The translations under genes were made by a program, and so were the position numbers. 64,000 bases of DNA from Eublepharis macularius (taxonomy: Eukaryota > Chordata > Lepidosauria > Squamata > Eublepharidae). Positions within the stretch are counted from its first letter, which is position 1; each line of letters begins with the position of its first letter. Shown here piece by piece: positions 36,701-49,437 of the stretch. The stretch covers positions 9,819,001 to 9,883,000 of the forward strand of contig NC_072795.1 of assembly GCF_028583425.1 (NCBI RefSeq), in the 5' to 3' direction. The notes under the pieces were generated by a model. That model had not been told where the DNA came from and ran no database searches. It was given only the letters and a program-made list of their open reading frames with translations.

Positions 36701-37206
36701 GCTTGATGGGCAGGTCTGTCTTCCAAGTGTGGAGCTGCAAATTGGTTACAATTGATAACATGGGAGCAGACACCAGGGGGGAGGGAGGGAGGGAGGGAGG
36801 GAGGAGGGGGATCTTCTGTGGCCATGGGAACTCCAATCTCATCCCTGCAAACCCTGTTAGGCAGTTCTGACTGCCAACCACAGACCTCCTGCTTTTCTCA
36901 ATGAGACCTCTGCTTATAAAAGGGCACTGTGCTTCCAGTTCTGGCTTTAAGTTTCAGCAAGCAATGGAGTGGGACAGAGCTGTTGATAGCCATTTGGGAG
37001 AGACAGGGAGAGTGCATTGGAGCTGGGATTTTTTTCTGTGTGCAGCGGCGGCGGCTGTTGTTGTTGTTGTTGCTGTTGTCAATGCCTGATCTGGTGGTCA
37101 GGCTTCTGTGTGTGCTGGGCTAGGGCTCTAGCTCCAGACTCTGGTTCCAGGGCTGCTGCCAGGCTCTTGGGCCAAGCTTTGTGGGCACCTCGGCTGAGGG
37201 CTCACG

Positions 37207-37273
<67 letters not shown>

Positions 37274-40200
37274 GTGCCTGATCTGGTCAGGCTTCTGGGG
37301 GTGCTGGGCTAGGGCTCTAGCCTCAGCCTCCGGGTCCAGGGCTGCTGCCAGGCCCTGGGGCCATACTCAGTGGGCACCTCGGCTGAGGGCTCATATTGAT
37401 TATTATTATTATTATCAATATCAGTGCCTGATCTGGTGGTCAGGCTTCTGGGTGTGCTGGGCTAGGGCTCTAGCCTCATCCTCTGGTTCCAGGGCTTCTG
37501 CTCGGCCCTGGGGTCAAGCTCTGTGGTGGGCACCTATGCTGAGGGTTCACAGTGTTCTCTCCCTTTCTATCCTCCTTAGTTCTAGTTTGGTGGTAGAATG
37601 AGTCTTCATTTTGTGGTGGCCATGAGTGCTCATGGGAGGAAGTGCAAATGTAGTCCTGGTTTCCTCGTGGCAAGCAGTACTGGGTGTGATGTGTGGGCAG
37701 TAGAGAGTACTCCCGCTCCCCCAGATTCACCTGTGGGGGCTGTGGAGGTGGCCAAAGAAGTCTTTCTGCTGGGGGGAGAGGATCTCTCTGAAAATTTTGA
37801 GGAGGAGGTGGGTGATGGATCCCTGAAGGAATGGTTTGTGTTTTATGAAACATCCCTCCCATCCACATCCCAAACTCTCGGTGGTATCCCTGTCTGCAGT
37901 CCACCCCTCACTCCGTCCTCTGTGGCCAGCTCTGCAGCGCAGCCTGTAACCATTCATCCTCCTTCCCCTGGGACAGTTAGTGGCCCATGTTTCAATGCCT
38001 CCCTATGGAGGCACTTTTGGGCCCTTCCTAATGACCCCTGTGTGGTGCGGTGCCATGGCTGTGATATCCTGGTGAACAGGGGCAAAAATCCGAAGCACCT
38101 GTCATCAATGGCCTTGGCTCAGCACCTGAAGATGGACCACCCGAGCCTGTGGTCTCCGTCCTCACCCAGTGAAACATCCATTAGGGGGGAGAAAGGGAGC
38201 GACCAGCTCTTCTGAGCAGAGATCAGTGGGAGGGTCTCTAGAATCCACCCCAGGCAAGAATTCTTGTCCTGAGGGTGATTCTGGTGGGAGCAGAGCTATC
38301 AGGTGGGCCGCGCTTGTGCAGGATGTTCCCTCGGGGTCTGGGAAAGTGTTGCTTAGAACAGTGAAGTTGAGGGCTCATGAGGCAGGCCTTCATGTCTTGG
38401 CTGAGACAATTGCCCTACATGACTTTCCCCTATCCATTGTGGAGGGCGTGGGCTTCCGCAGGCTATTTAAGCATCTTGCCCCTTGGTTCTCTATGCTGTT
38501 GTCGCACATCCTTGCCCATCGATTCCAGTGGGTATCTCAAATGAGGGCTGGCACATTTTGGTCAAGTGGGAGCGGCATGGTCAGGCAGGCTGCCCTTACA
38601 GAGGGTGTTCCCTCGGGGTCGGGGACAGTGCCATTTAGAATGGTGAGGTTGAGGTCTCAGAAGAACTCATCAAGACACTGGCATTTGTATCACCATGCCT
38701 TCCCTAGCCAGGGGCCAAGCTGGGGGGGGGGCACCTCTGCTGAGGGCTCACCTAGATAATTATTAGTACCTGAGCTGGTCAGATATCTGGGAGTGTTGGT
38801 GTCACGCTGTAGCCCCCCTCAGATCCCAGGACTGCAAAGGTCCAGAGGCAAGCTCAGTGGGTTTCTCAGCTGATAGCTCTCATAGGTTTGGGTCTTCTCG
38901 ATCCTTCCTGTTCCACTGGGTAACCCTTTGTCCTCCTCTCCCTGAAAATTTCCACATCACTCTTTCTACCTCTACCTCTCCAGATGAAACCACTCCGACC
39001 CTTCCCTACTACCTCTCCTGTCCTGCCCATCCCCTCCTTTCTGAGAAGGCAGGAAGGTGGGTGATGCTTGTGGCAGCCTCCTTTGGGCATTTGTGCAACA
39101 GCTCAGGAACTATTTCTCATGTAGTTGAGCTGCACAGTGCCCCTATCCATTGCAACTGCTGTGCCCTCTGAGGAGGGGGTAATGGGTCCCATAACTCCAT
39201 CCTTTCCTCAAAGGTAGGAAGATGGCTGATGTCAGCTGCTGCTGCTGCCCCGTTTCTTCCTCTCCCTTTCTGGAACCACTCTGACCCATACCAGCAACCC
39301 CTCCTGTCCCATCCATCCCCTCCTTTCCGCAGAGGCAGGAAGGTTGTTGGTGTCTGCCACTGCTGCTTCAAAGCAACAGGTCCAGCTCAGCTGCTGTTGT
39401 GCAGATGGTAGGGCAACACAGTGCCCCCTGTCCATGGCACCAGCTCTCCCCTCTGACTGGGTGGAATGGGTCCTGCCATGACTCACATCCTTTCTGTGAA
39501 GGCAGGAAGGTGATTCATGTCCAGAGATGATGGGTTCGGGCACCAGGGGCAGCTCATGAACTGCGGCACATGCAGTTGTCCTGCATGGTGGCCCCAATCA
39601 ATGGCACCTGCTGTTCCCGCCAAGGAAGGGGGAATGGGTCCTGCAACACCTTCATTTCCTCAAAGGCTGGATGGTGGGTCATCTTGGAGGCAGCCTCTGC
39701 TTCGACATTCGAGGGGCATCCAATGATCCACACATGTCCAGCTGGTGTGTTTTGTCCATACTCTACACCACGCGAAGTGCAGACAACACCATCAGACCCA
39801 ATGCCATGAAGTACCGGAGCTGGTGAACATACATTGGTGTATGTTGACACACCAGGATGTGTATTTTTGTGTACGAGGCCTCCACATACACCAACTTGTC
39901 TTGCTGGTGGAATTTCTTAGCAGATTGTGGCTGGGTCATTTTGGTCTGCGGTGGCCAACATCATCACCCACCTTTTATACCTTCCAGAAGGTACCCTCCA
40001 GGAGGCCTGGTAGGTAGGCACATGGGGGTGCTGCTGGCCAGTGGCCAGACCCCCTGCCCCCTCTGGGGGAGGCAGTCCCACACCGCCTCCCCTAGCCTGC
40101 CAGGCCTGGCAGCTGCCAACACAACCCACCTTCTGGCCTCCGACAGGAAGAACAAAAAAGTAGGCCTAGTAGGCAGGCACATGGGGTGTGCCATCAGTGA

Positions 40201-43200
40201 GTGGCCAGACCCCCCACCCCCTCCAGGGGAGGTGGCCCCACACCACCTTCCTTAGCCTGCCAGTCTCGGTGGCCGCATTCATCACCCACCTTCCGGCCTC
40301 CGCCGGGAATAAAAAAAGGTAGGCCTGGTGGGTGGGCACATGGGGGGTGCTGCCAGCGAGCAGCCAGACCCCCCAACCCCTCTGGGGGAGGTGGCCCCAC
40401 ATCGCCTCCCCTAGCCTGCCAGCCCCTGCAGCCACTGACATCAACCACCTTCCGGCCTACTCTGGGAATAAAAAAATTAGGCCTGGCAGGCAGGCACATA
40501 GGAGGTGCTGCTGGCGAGTGGCCAAAGCCCCCACCCCCTAGAATCGATCACTTGTACATGGGGCAAAAGGCAATTGGTGGCTCCCATTGTGTCAAATGGG
40601 AGTTTCCTGGGGACATTGGATTTGGGAATGTATAACTCAAAGATACGTATTGCAATCTTGACCAAACTTGGGTGATGGCTGGAGGGGAGCCTGCTGAACA
40701 CTCCCTGTGAATACGGGCTCTCTAAGTATAATGGGGGCCACTCTGGCACTGATGAACAACGAACAACGAACACATTAATTAACGGGACATGTTTGTTTCC
40801 ATTCATCTGTTCGTGTTCGGTGGCAGCAATGAACAACGAACAGCATGTTCGTGGGGTTTTTTTCCGTTCATGCCCATGTCTACTCAAGACTACACCATGT
40901 ATTTCACTATATGCATAGTTCAGAATTGTCAAACCTGCCTACAATGCACAAGCCTTTATTTTCAAAGGACTAGAGGAAGACAGGGAATTTTATATATTAG
41001 AAGCTTCTGCAGGGACAGCAAATGAGAAATCTAGTGAAATAGAGAAAGAGGCGCTACCATTCTTTCTAATCTCTTCAATTTTTATTCCTTGTTTGTCCCA
41101 GAATGCAAATATCAGGCTTACTTCCTGCTACTCCTCTCATCAGCCAGATAATTAGAAGGTTACATTCTCTCCTTCTCCCCCTCCCACATAAATCGCCAGT
41201 ACTGTAACTTCCTAAATAAATATTCTGTTCTCCTTTAATGCTAATAGTTTAATGCATTGATACTAATTAATGCTAATTTTGTGCTAATGCTTTAATGCAT
41301 AAAGAACCCAGCTGGGTTATTTATGAACAAAAACTCACTGTGCCAACAAATTGTTGTTTTCTAACTTTTAAACCAATTCTAGGATTGTGCTTTTCTTTGC
41401 CTACCTCCACTATGAAATTCCACTCTTTCAGTTCACAGGAGAGGCCGAGCTCAATTTACTACACTGTGAATATCTTTATTTTCAGAGCAGCCATTTGACC
41501 CTTCTTTGTACATTAGAAATTCAGTCTCCAACGTGGTCTGTGCTTTGGCTTTTGGACACCGGTTTTCGGTTGAAGATAAAGAATTCCTCATGTTGATTCA
41601 TGCCATTGACTACTGTTTAAAAATTCTAGGCTCCTTCTTTGATGCTGTAAGTAATCCATTTGTTTCCTATTGGGTTCAAAAGCACTCATCTAGATTTTCT
41701 ATCCCTCCAAGCTTTGGTTTAGACTGGAGATGCAAAATTATCTCATTGGTTTGGCTCAAAATTGATGGTTTGACTGGACTCATTTAAAATTATGAGCTAA
41801 TTTTTCTGATGAACCTTGGAAGATGAAAGACATCAATGTTAGCATTAAGATGGTGGCTGTCTGGGAACACACAGTTTTGTGTGCTCCCAGGCTGGGTTCT
41901 GTTTCCTGGGCTTAAATGCCAGGAAGGGTTATGAAAAATAAACCCAGCCCATTTCCTAATGATAGAAGTTGCTCCAGCTTCGCGTGCCAAGAGGAATATC
42001 AGAGGATTTGGGGGATCTTTTAATTAAGGGCTTAATGATTTTCTGTGTCCTCGATGTGTCAACATCAGAGTAGGGACAGAACAAGGCCAACCAGAAGGCT
42101 GACTAGGTTTGCTATGTAAATATCTATCCATAATATTTTTCTGGGCTCTCTCAAGAATTATTTTTTCTCTTCTCTCATAAGAAACTAAAAAATAGAGCTA
42201 CATTTTATTTTATTTTTCTGAATGAAGTGAGCCAGTAAAACCACAACTCTCCAAAGAAAAATAAAAATACAGTTGCTTACTGCTTATTTTGGACTTTGGA
42301 CTTTGGACTTTTGGACTTTGAATTCCAAAACATAATTTGGACACTGACCTAAAAACTATTTTGTTCAACTTGTTTTGTTTTCACTTTGGAATGATAAAGC
42401 CCATGGACCCTAATTTAAAAAGCCGTAAGTATAAAGATTGTTTATACTTTAATTTCAGTGTCTTAATATATTCCCCCCCTAGTTGGAATGAAGAGAAAGA
42501 CACAGGCGTTGAATCTAAGGGCTACTTTATTAAATTAACCTCAACATTAAACATTAAACCATAACTGGGGCAAAGGGAAAAGCGGTACAGGTCAAGCCAT
42601 GGGGTCACCCCTGGACCTCCACCTTGACCTGCCTGGGTGAGCCCCAGAGCCCCAGGTGTGAGCCATCCCTGGGGATGTCCAGGAGACCTGGCCAGCCAGG
42701 CAAATTGGTTTCCCACTTTCAAGCTCCTAAGCCTCAGCCATACGGCAGTGAGGAAAAGACTTGCATATGGGGTTCCCCAAGGCAGTCTGCCCATGCGCGC
42801 TGGCAACTGTCACAAGCAGTACCAGCTTCTCCTAGCAGACCCCTCTTCCCCACCAATAGGGAAGTGCCAAGGGTGCTCACTTGCCCGCTGCCTGTCACCA
42901 AACTCTATCCCGCCAGTGACATCACTAACAAGCACCACCCTAGCCAATTCCCTCACTCAAGTCCTGGTGCAAGGTAGGCAAAAAACCCCTCATTCCCAGA
43001 CCGATTTGGGAAAAGGGGGAAAAATTCCTACCTGGCTCTGAATACAGCAACCGGCTACTCCTGCACCAAAACAGGGTGAGGAGGGTGAGCTGAGTGTTTT
43101 GAAGCAACTAAAGGCTGGGCAGGTGGATGTGCCTGAAGAGGCTACTGGCTCTGCCCCCTGGCAAAGACCCGGATGGCTGGGAAAAGCTATCTGTGCTCCC

Positions 43201-46200
43201 TCCTTCCAGTGGAGCAATATATGGCCCCCTGCTTGAGCAGGCAAGCTGCCCGCCTGTGTGGCGGCATTGTTAAAGAAGTAATTTTAAATATATTGAAGAA
43301 GATTGTCAACATTTGGTCATTATCAGGGCATTATTTGCTTCCCCCCCTCCTATGCTTTGATTTTCTGCTCTCAAGTTTTCCTAAAAAGAAATGGAACTAT
43401 ATAATGGACCTTATCTTGCTCCGCTATCTGGTCTAACTTACTGTTTTTGGATTACAAAACTTCAAAATTATTTATTTATTTATTTATTTTGCTGTTTGAA
43501 CTATAACATACTGGAAATGTGCATTTGCTGGGTTGCTGTTGGAAATATTCTTTTCCTTATTGTCTTCACTCTTTTTAATAAAAAAAGAAAGAAAATGGCT
43601 GAAAACTCAAAATAAGATATAACTCTGGAAGTTTACAAACTGAATCATATTGCCACATGTTGGCGGAGAGTAAATTGAACTATTGGATTATTCTAGCTAC
43701 TTGGCTTGAAGAATGAACTGACTTTCCTTTTTTCTTACTAATCAACTCTAAGGATAGACCTTTTAAGGTATTTAGGCAAAGAAGAAGATAAGTCAAATGT
43801 AAGAAAATGGTTACAGCCATGAAAAAGCCTAAAGCTGGACTAATTTCAGAAGATGTTACAGATATAATATCTCAAAAAAATCTCTTCTTTTTCAAGACAA
43901 ATTAAAACTATGTAAAAGGCTAAGGGTATTCAAGACCACTTTCTACCCTGGTACATCTCCAGAGGGCACTGATATGGAGTGATGCCCAGATGAGGAACCC
44001 AGACCTCCAGATTGCATGCCACGGTGGGACATCCAGGCCAAAATCAGGCACAGAGTAGGCAGCAATGCCTGCAACCACCTTCACTTAGCTGGGATTCATA
44101 GCAGAGCAGGTGGCAATGCTCTCCCTCCCTTCACCCAGCTAGGATCAAGAGTGGACCCGGTGGCAATGCCCATCCCTCACCTTCACCAACCTCGGATCCA
44201 GAGCGGAGAATGTGGCAATGCCTACCCCCGACATTCACACAGCTGGGACCAGAAGCTGAGCAGGTGGCAATGCCCACCTCCACTTCATCTGGCCAGGATC
44301 AGGCATGGAGCAGGATGCAAAGCCCGCTGCTTCACCTGGCCTTGATCATATGTGGCAACTATACAAGGAAATAATTGCCCATGTTGTAACTTATGTCTAC
44401 AAATTTATTCCTAATTATATACACGTATATGAATCAATTAATGGATATCATAGATATTGAGAATAATCTGTCTGATAATTCTGTTTGTATTATTGATTTG
44501 CTAACATCTAGGGAATGCCCACAAATGGAGCGTCTGGTGGGAGTCTTTGACTATAGTAATATGGCCAATCCTATCAGACAGATTATTCTCAAATATTGGC
44601 CATTAGTGGAAGACATCCCGGGTTGCCAGAATCCCCCTTTAATAGCTTACAGGAGAACACAAAACATCAGGGATCTTATCATTCATTCGGATTTGTGTTA
44701 TAACAACAAGAATTATGTTATGGGACTCCCTTCAGGCTTGCATAAATGTGGGTGATGCAAACAGTGTTCCCTAATTATGACAAAGGAGGAAATGGAACAG
44801 CTGGGCATCAGAACCACATGTGAATTTGTTAACTGTAACACGGAAGGTGTAGTTTATCTAATAAGGTGTCCTTGTAGGCTTTTGTATGTGGGAAGCACCA
44901 CCCGTTCCATTAGAATTAGACTGAATGAACATCAATCACGAATTAAAAACAGGGTAGAAGAAGCTCCACTAGTCCAGCATTACTTTGAAAAAAAGCACAG
45001 CGAAACTGACATGCGGTTCACTGTGCTGTTTAAGGTTAACATCAACGCCCCTTTAATTGCTACAAGGGAACTGCACAGGAAGGAGACCTTTTGGATTTAT
45101 AGGTTAAACAGCATGACACCCAGAGGCTTGAACATGAGTAATGATTTTTCGTGCTTCTTGAGCTGACACGTTTGCCAGGGCTGCTTTAATAACAGTCTCC
45201 TAACAGTAAGAAGGCGTGGTTGGAAGCTTGCATAAAGCTCAATGTGTAAATAGAACTAATAACGACACAGGAAATGATTGTATTAGTGGTTACTGAAGAG
45301 ATGATTGGAGAATTCGTATGTGAGTGTTGTTTATAACTTTTGTATATGTGTAATTTGTAATTTATGATAACCACATATTCATGTTTTATGGATTTACTGT
45401 ATTTTCACAGTGACTGTAGTCTTTGAAAAAGAGATTTTTGAAATGGGTGTGTTAAGGATGTAGACCACCCATTAGAGGAGTTATTATCACAGAAGAACTG
45501 ATTTATTACACAAGGGATGACCAAGGACCTTTCATTCTGTGAATTCTATGGTCAACTGTTATGTTTCATTGACTTTGTTGGAATATCGGGTGTCTTGAAG
45601 ATTGAATAGCATTACAAGGACTGGTGTTTGTATGGTGCTAATGAGCATTTGCACTTTATTCATATGTGCAATTGAAATGATAAGAAGCACTTTGAGCACA
45701 CAGCACTTTATTGTTATTAATGTAGAGAAGATAATAGACACCTGAGCAAATGTAATTTCTGACTTGTTGTTTTCTTGCATGTGGTTTCCTTCCTATGATA
45801 TTCATTAATTGATTCATATATGTGTATATAATTAGGAATAAATTTGTAGACATAAGTTACAACGTGGACAATTATTTCCTTGTATAGTTGGTACTCTTTA
45901 CCACATTGCTCTCTGTGAATTGGATCATATGTGGAGCAGGTGACAATGCCCGCCCCATCACTCACATGGGATCTGGTGCGATGCAGGAAGCTATGCCCAC
46001 CCCCCTCATTCACCCAGCCATTTTCAGGTGCAGAGCAGGTGGCAATTCCTGCCCCCCTCCTACACTCAGCTGGGATCAGATGTAGAGGAGGTAGCCATGC
46101 CCACCCTGCTGCCTTCATCCAGCCAGGATCAGTGATGGAGAAGGAAGGAATGCCTGCCTGACCACTCTGATTTCTAGAGCCCGTAATTTTTTCCCAAAAT

Positions 46201-49200
46201 GGGCTTTGTGGCTAGATAAAGTATAAATATGATTCTATAAATTAATTTCTTTTTTGTATAACATGCAAATCTTAGAATTTTAGAAAAAATAGAAAGACCT
46301 TTTTTGAATAGGTAGCCAAAAGTAAAAAAACAAAACAAAACTGAGAATGGCTGTAGTTGAAGTAGATTAACTGTAAAGTTAAAATTTTAAAATGTTGAAT
46401 AAAAAATGCTGAGTTAACTCCAGATCGCCAGCCACCACCTGGAGATTGGGAAGTAGGATTGTCAGCTTCAGGTGGAATTCAGGGAAGGAAGGGACCGCAG
46501 CTGGATAAAATGGCATAGAGTCCCCTCTCCTAAGCAGCCATTTCCTTCAGGGGAACTGATCTCGGTGGCCTGGAGATCAGTTGTAATTCCAGACCTCCAT
46601 CACCACCTGGACATTGACAACCTGCCTTCGATGATAGGTTGCCCTGCAGCCTTTCTAGAAGAAGTTGCTACGCAAAACTCACAGTTGAAATGGCTGCATG
46701 TAATGTAGAATTTACACTCTGTTGTCAATGATAATGATAATGATAATGATAATGATAATGATAATGATAATGATAATGATAATGATAATGATAATGATAA
46801 TGATAATGATAATGATATGGGGCGGGCATTACCTCCTGATCCATGCTGGGTGAAGGGGGATGGACATCGCCTCATACTCCACTCCTGATCCTGATCATGT
46901 GAAGGAGGTAAACATTGTCACCTGCTCCTCTCCTGATCCCAGCTGGGTGAGGGGGGGAAGCATTGCCACCTGCTTTGCTTCTGGTCTCATCTGGGTGAAG
47001 GGAGGATGGGCATTTCCTCCTGCTCTGTGACTGATCCCGGATGGGTAAAGGGGGCGGGCATTGCCACCTGCTCCGCTCCTGATCCCAGCTGGGTGAAAGT
47101 GGAGGATGGGCATTGCCACCTTCTTTGTTCCTAATCCAAACTGGATGAACGTGCAGGACAAGCATTGTCATCTGCTTTGCTCCTGATCTCAGCTGGTGTC
47201 AATGCCGGGGGCGGGCACTGCCATCTGCTCTGCTCCTGATTCCAGCTGGATGAAGATGGGGGTTAGGCATTGGCACCAGCTTTGCTCCTGATCCTAGCTG
47301 GGTGAAGGTCGGGGCAGGCATTGCCCCCTGATCCTAGCTAGGTGAAGGCGGGGGTGGGCATTGCCACCTGCTCCACTCCTGATCCCAACTGGGCGAAGGG
47401 GGGTGAGCATTGTCTCTTGCTCTGCTCTGGATCCCAGCTGGGTAAAGGTGGAAGGCAGGCATTGCTTCCCTGATCCTAGCTGGGTGAAGGTGCGGGATGG
47501 GCATTGCCACCTGCTCTGCTCATGATCCCAAATGGGTGAAGAGGGGGGTTAGCATTGTCTCCTGCTCTGGATCCCAGATGAGTGAAGGTGGAGGGCAGGC
47601 ATTGCCGCCTGACTGCACCTGATTTTGACCTGGTCTCACCACAGCATGCTCTCTGGAGGTCTGGCTGCATCATCTGGGTTTCCCTCCACAGCAATACCCT
47701 CCAGAGGTTCACTAGGGTAGGAAGTGACTTGTCTTGAATACGCTTAGCTTTTTATACAGTAAGATTAACTGAGTCAGGAGTCCAGCAGCTGACTTAAGGT
47801 TAACAAAATTGATAGCAGCATAAGCTTTTGTCACTCACCACTCACTTCCTCACATTCATGAAGTGTACATAATCTTTCCAGAATAAGCTTAGACTAGAAT
47901 TAATTGCATTATTCTTTAAGGTGCTTTTGTATCTCTGACTGATTTTCCTGCAACTGAGTACCGTGGCTACTCCTTTGGAATTAGGAGCACTACATTTTAT
48001 GTTCAGGCTTAGTTCTAAGGACTCAGAAAAAGCTGCGGGTTGTTCTGCAAAGTAGTTCCTGAAACTTGAGATAATCTTTTGACAACTTGCTTTATTACTG
48101 AAGTGTTCCTTCAGAGACTGTAATCAAGAAAAGAAGTGTGAAGCACTGCTTAAGCTTTTCTATTCTAGCCAGTTCTGCCATTGATCCCATCTTTCACTCA
48201 CTGAGGACAAAAGTAATTGGTATAATCCAGGCCCTGATGGTTCTATGGCCAACACAACTAAGCTGTCTCATAACAGTGACTGGGATTTTGCTTCCTTTTT
48301 TCCTGTAGATGTCTGACATATTCCCAAAGCTCATGAAATATCTACCGGGACCTCACAAGAACATACTTGCACATGTAGCTTCTGTACGATCATTTGCAAA
48401 GAAGGAGATAGAAAAACATAAGGAGTATCAGGCCATGCACGACCCACAAGATTTCATTGATTTCTATCTGCTTCAAATAGAGAAAGTAAGTAGTCATGCT
48501 TTATGTGAAGTTAGATTGTGGCAATCTCACACACATCAACAACGTCCCGCCTATCCTCCAGGGCTCTGAACCAATCCTAGTGATTTTGGCCTTATGCAAA
48601 TCTAAGTGATTCTCAGCCAGATCCCATAGAACTCCACTGGATGTGAGGGGTGTGAACGCCTCAGTTTAAGAGAGTGAAAAGAGATATTTTTTCCTCAGAT
48701 GGGAAATTGCTGCTCTGGATAAGAGTGTCAACTTAAACAGGGTTTTTATTAGGCTTTTAGTTAGGATTTGAGTCAGGATATGGAAGAAACTTGTTATAGT
48801 GGGGCTAACAAGTACCTTGTTAAGGGCCTGTCAAACCTATCTTTTGTGTACAGGTTCTGTGAACTGGGTCTTAATGAGTTAAAGGAGCAGTCTAGAACCT
48901 GTACAGTAACCCTGTCAGTTGTGGAAATAGTTTCCTGTGAACCTTAAATGCTGAGGGAAACTTTCTGAAGAAAAAGGAATCAAAGGATATACCTACCTTC
49001 ATCATAACTGACATCAACTATTTTGACAGGTGTCCTGCCACCTTTTTGAAGAGACATACCAACACCCTTTTGCACTTCCCCCCAGACATTCTACTCCATA
49101 TGACAGGAACTTAACTCCTCATGAATGAGGTCTACCCCACACATAACCCTGATTGTGTCATGTGATGTTTCCCTCTGAAAGTTCTACCCCATGTGACAGA

Positions 49201-49377
49201 AAATAACTTTTGAGAGTTATCAAAGAGGTTGGGACAAAAGAAAGAAAATATTTAAAGTTACTGGATATAACTAAAAATATGAATTAGAAGCACTGGTATA
49301 AAATTTAATAAATCAATTAGAAATACAACTTTAGATTTAAAACATCCTCAATATGGTTCTACATATATGTACTAAAA

Positions 49378-49437
<60 letters not shown>

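Larger units (their letters stand above)
36415..40882 (+). mobile_element. 4.5-kb hAT element with transposase remnant
   Basis: A 4468-bp DNA transposon with a perfect 8-bp duplication CTCAAGAC (36407-36414, 40883-40890) and termini TAGACATGGG / CCCATGTCTA. It carries a BED zinc finger at about 38000-38160 and a hAT N-terminal transposase segment at about 38400-38520, in different frames. No catalytic RNase H-like domain is visible. The rest is a (TTA)n run and tandem blocks. GAACAACGAACA motifs at 40750-40860 link it to the shorter elements at 28970 and 32909, which look like deletion derivatives of the same family. Confidence 0.85.

Noticed and set aside
37017-37274. Open frame ending in a tyrosine run
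   Set aside because: The Tyr run is the (TTA)n microsatellite read in one frame.
42624-43041. Overlapping proline-rich open frames
   Set aside because: Two frames of the same GC-rich block are open together, there is no homology I recognise, and composition explains it.
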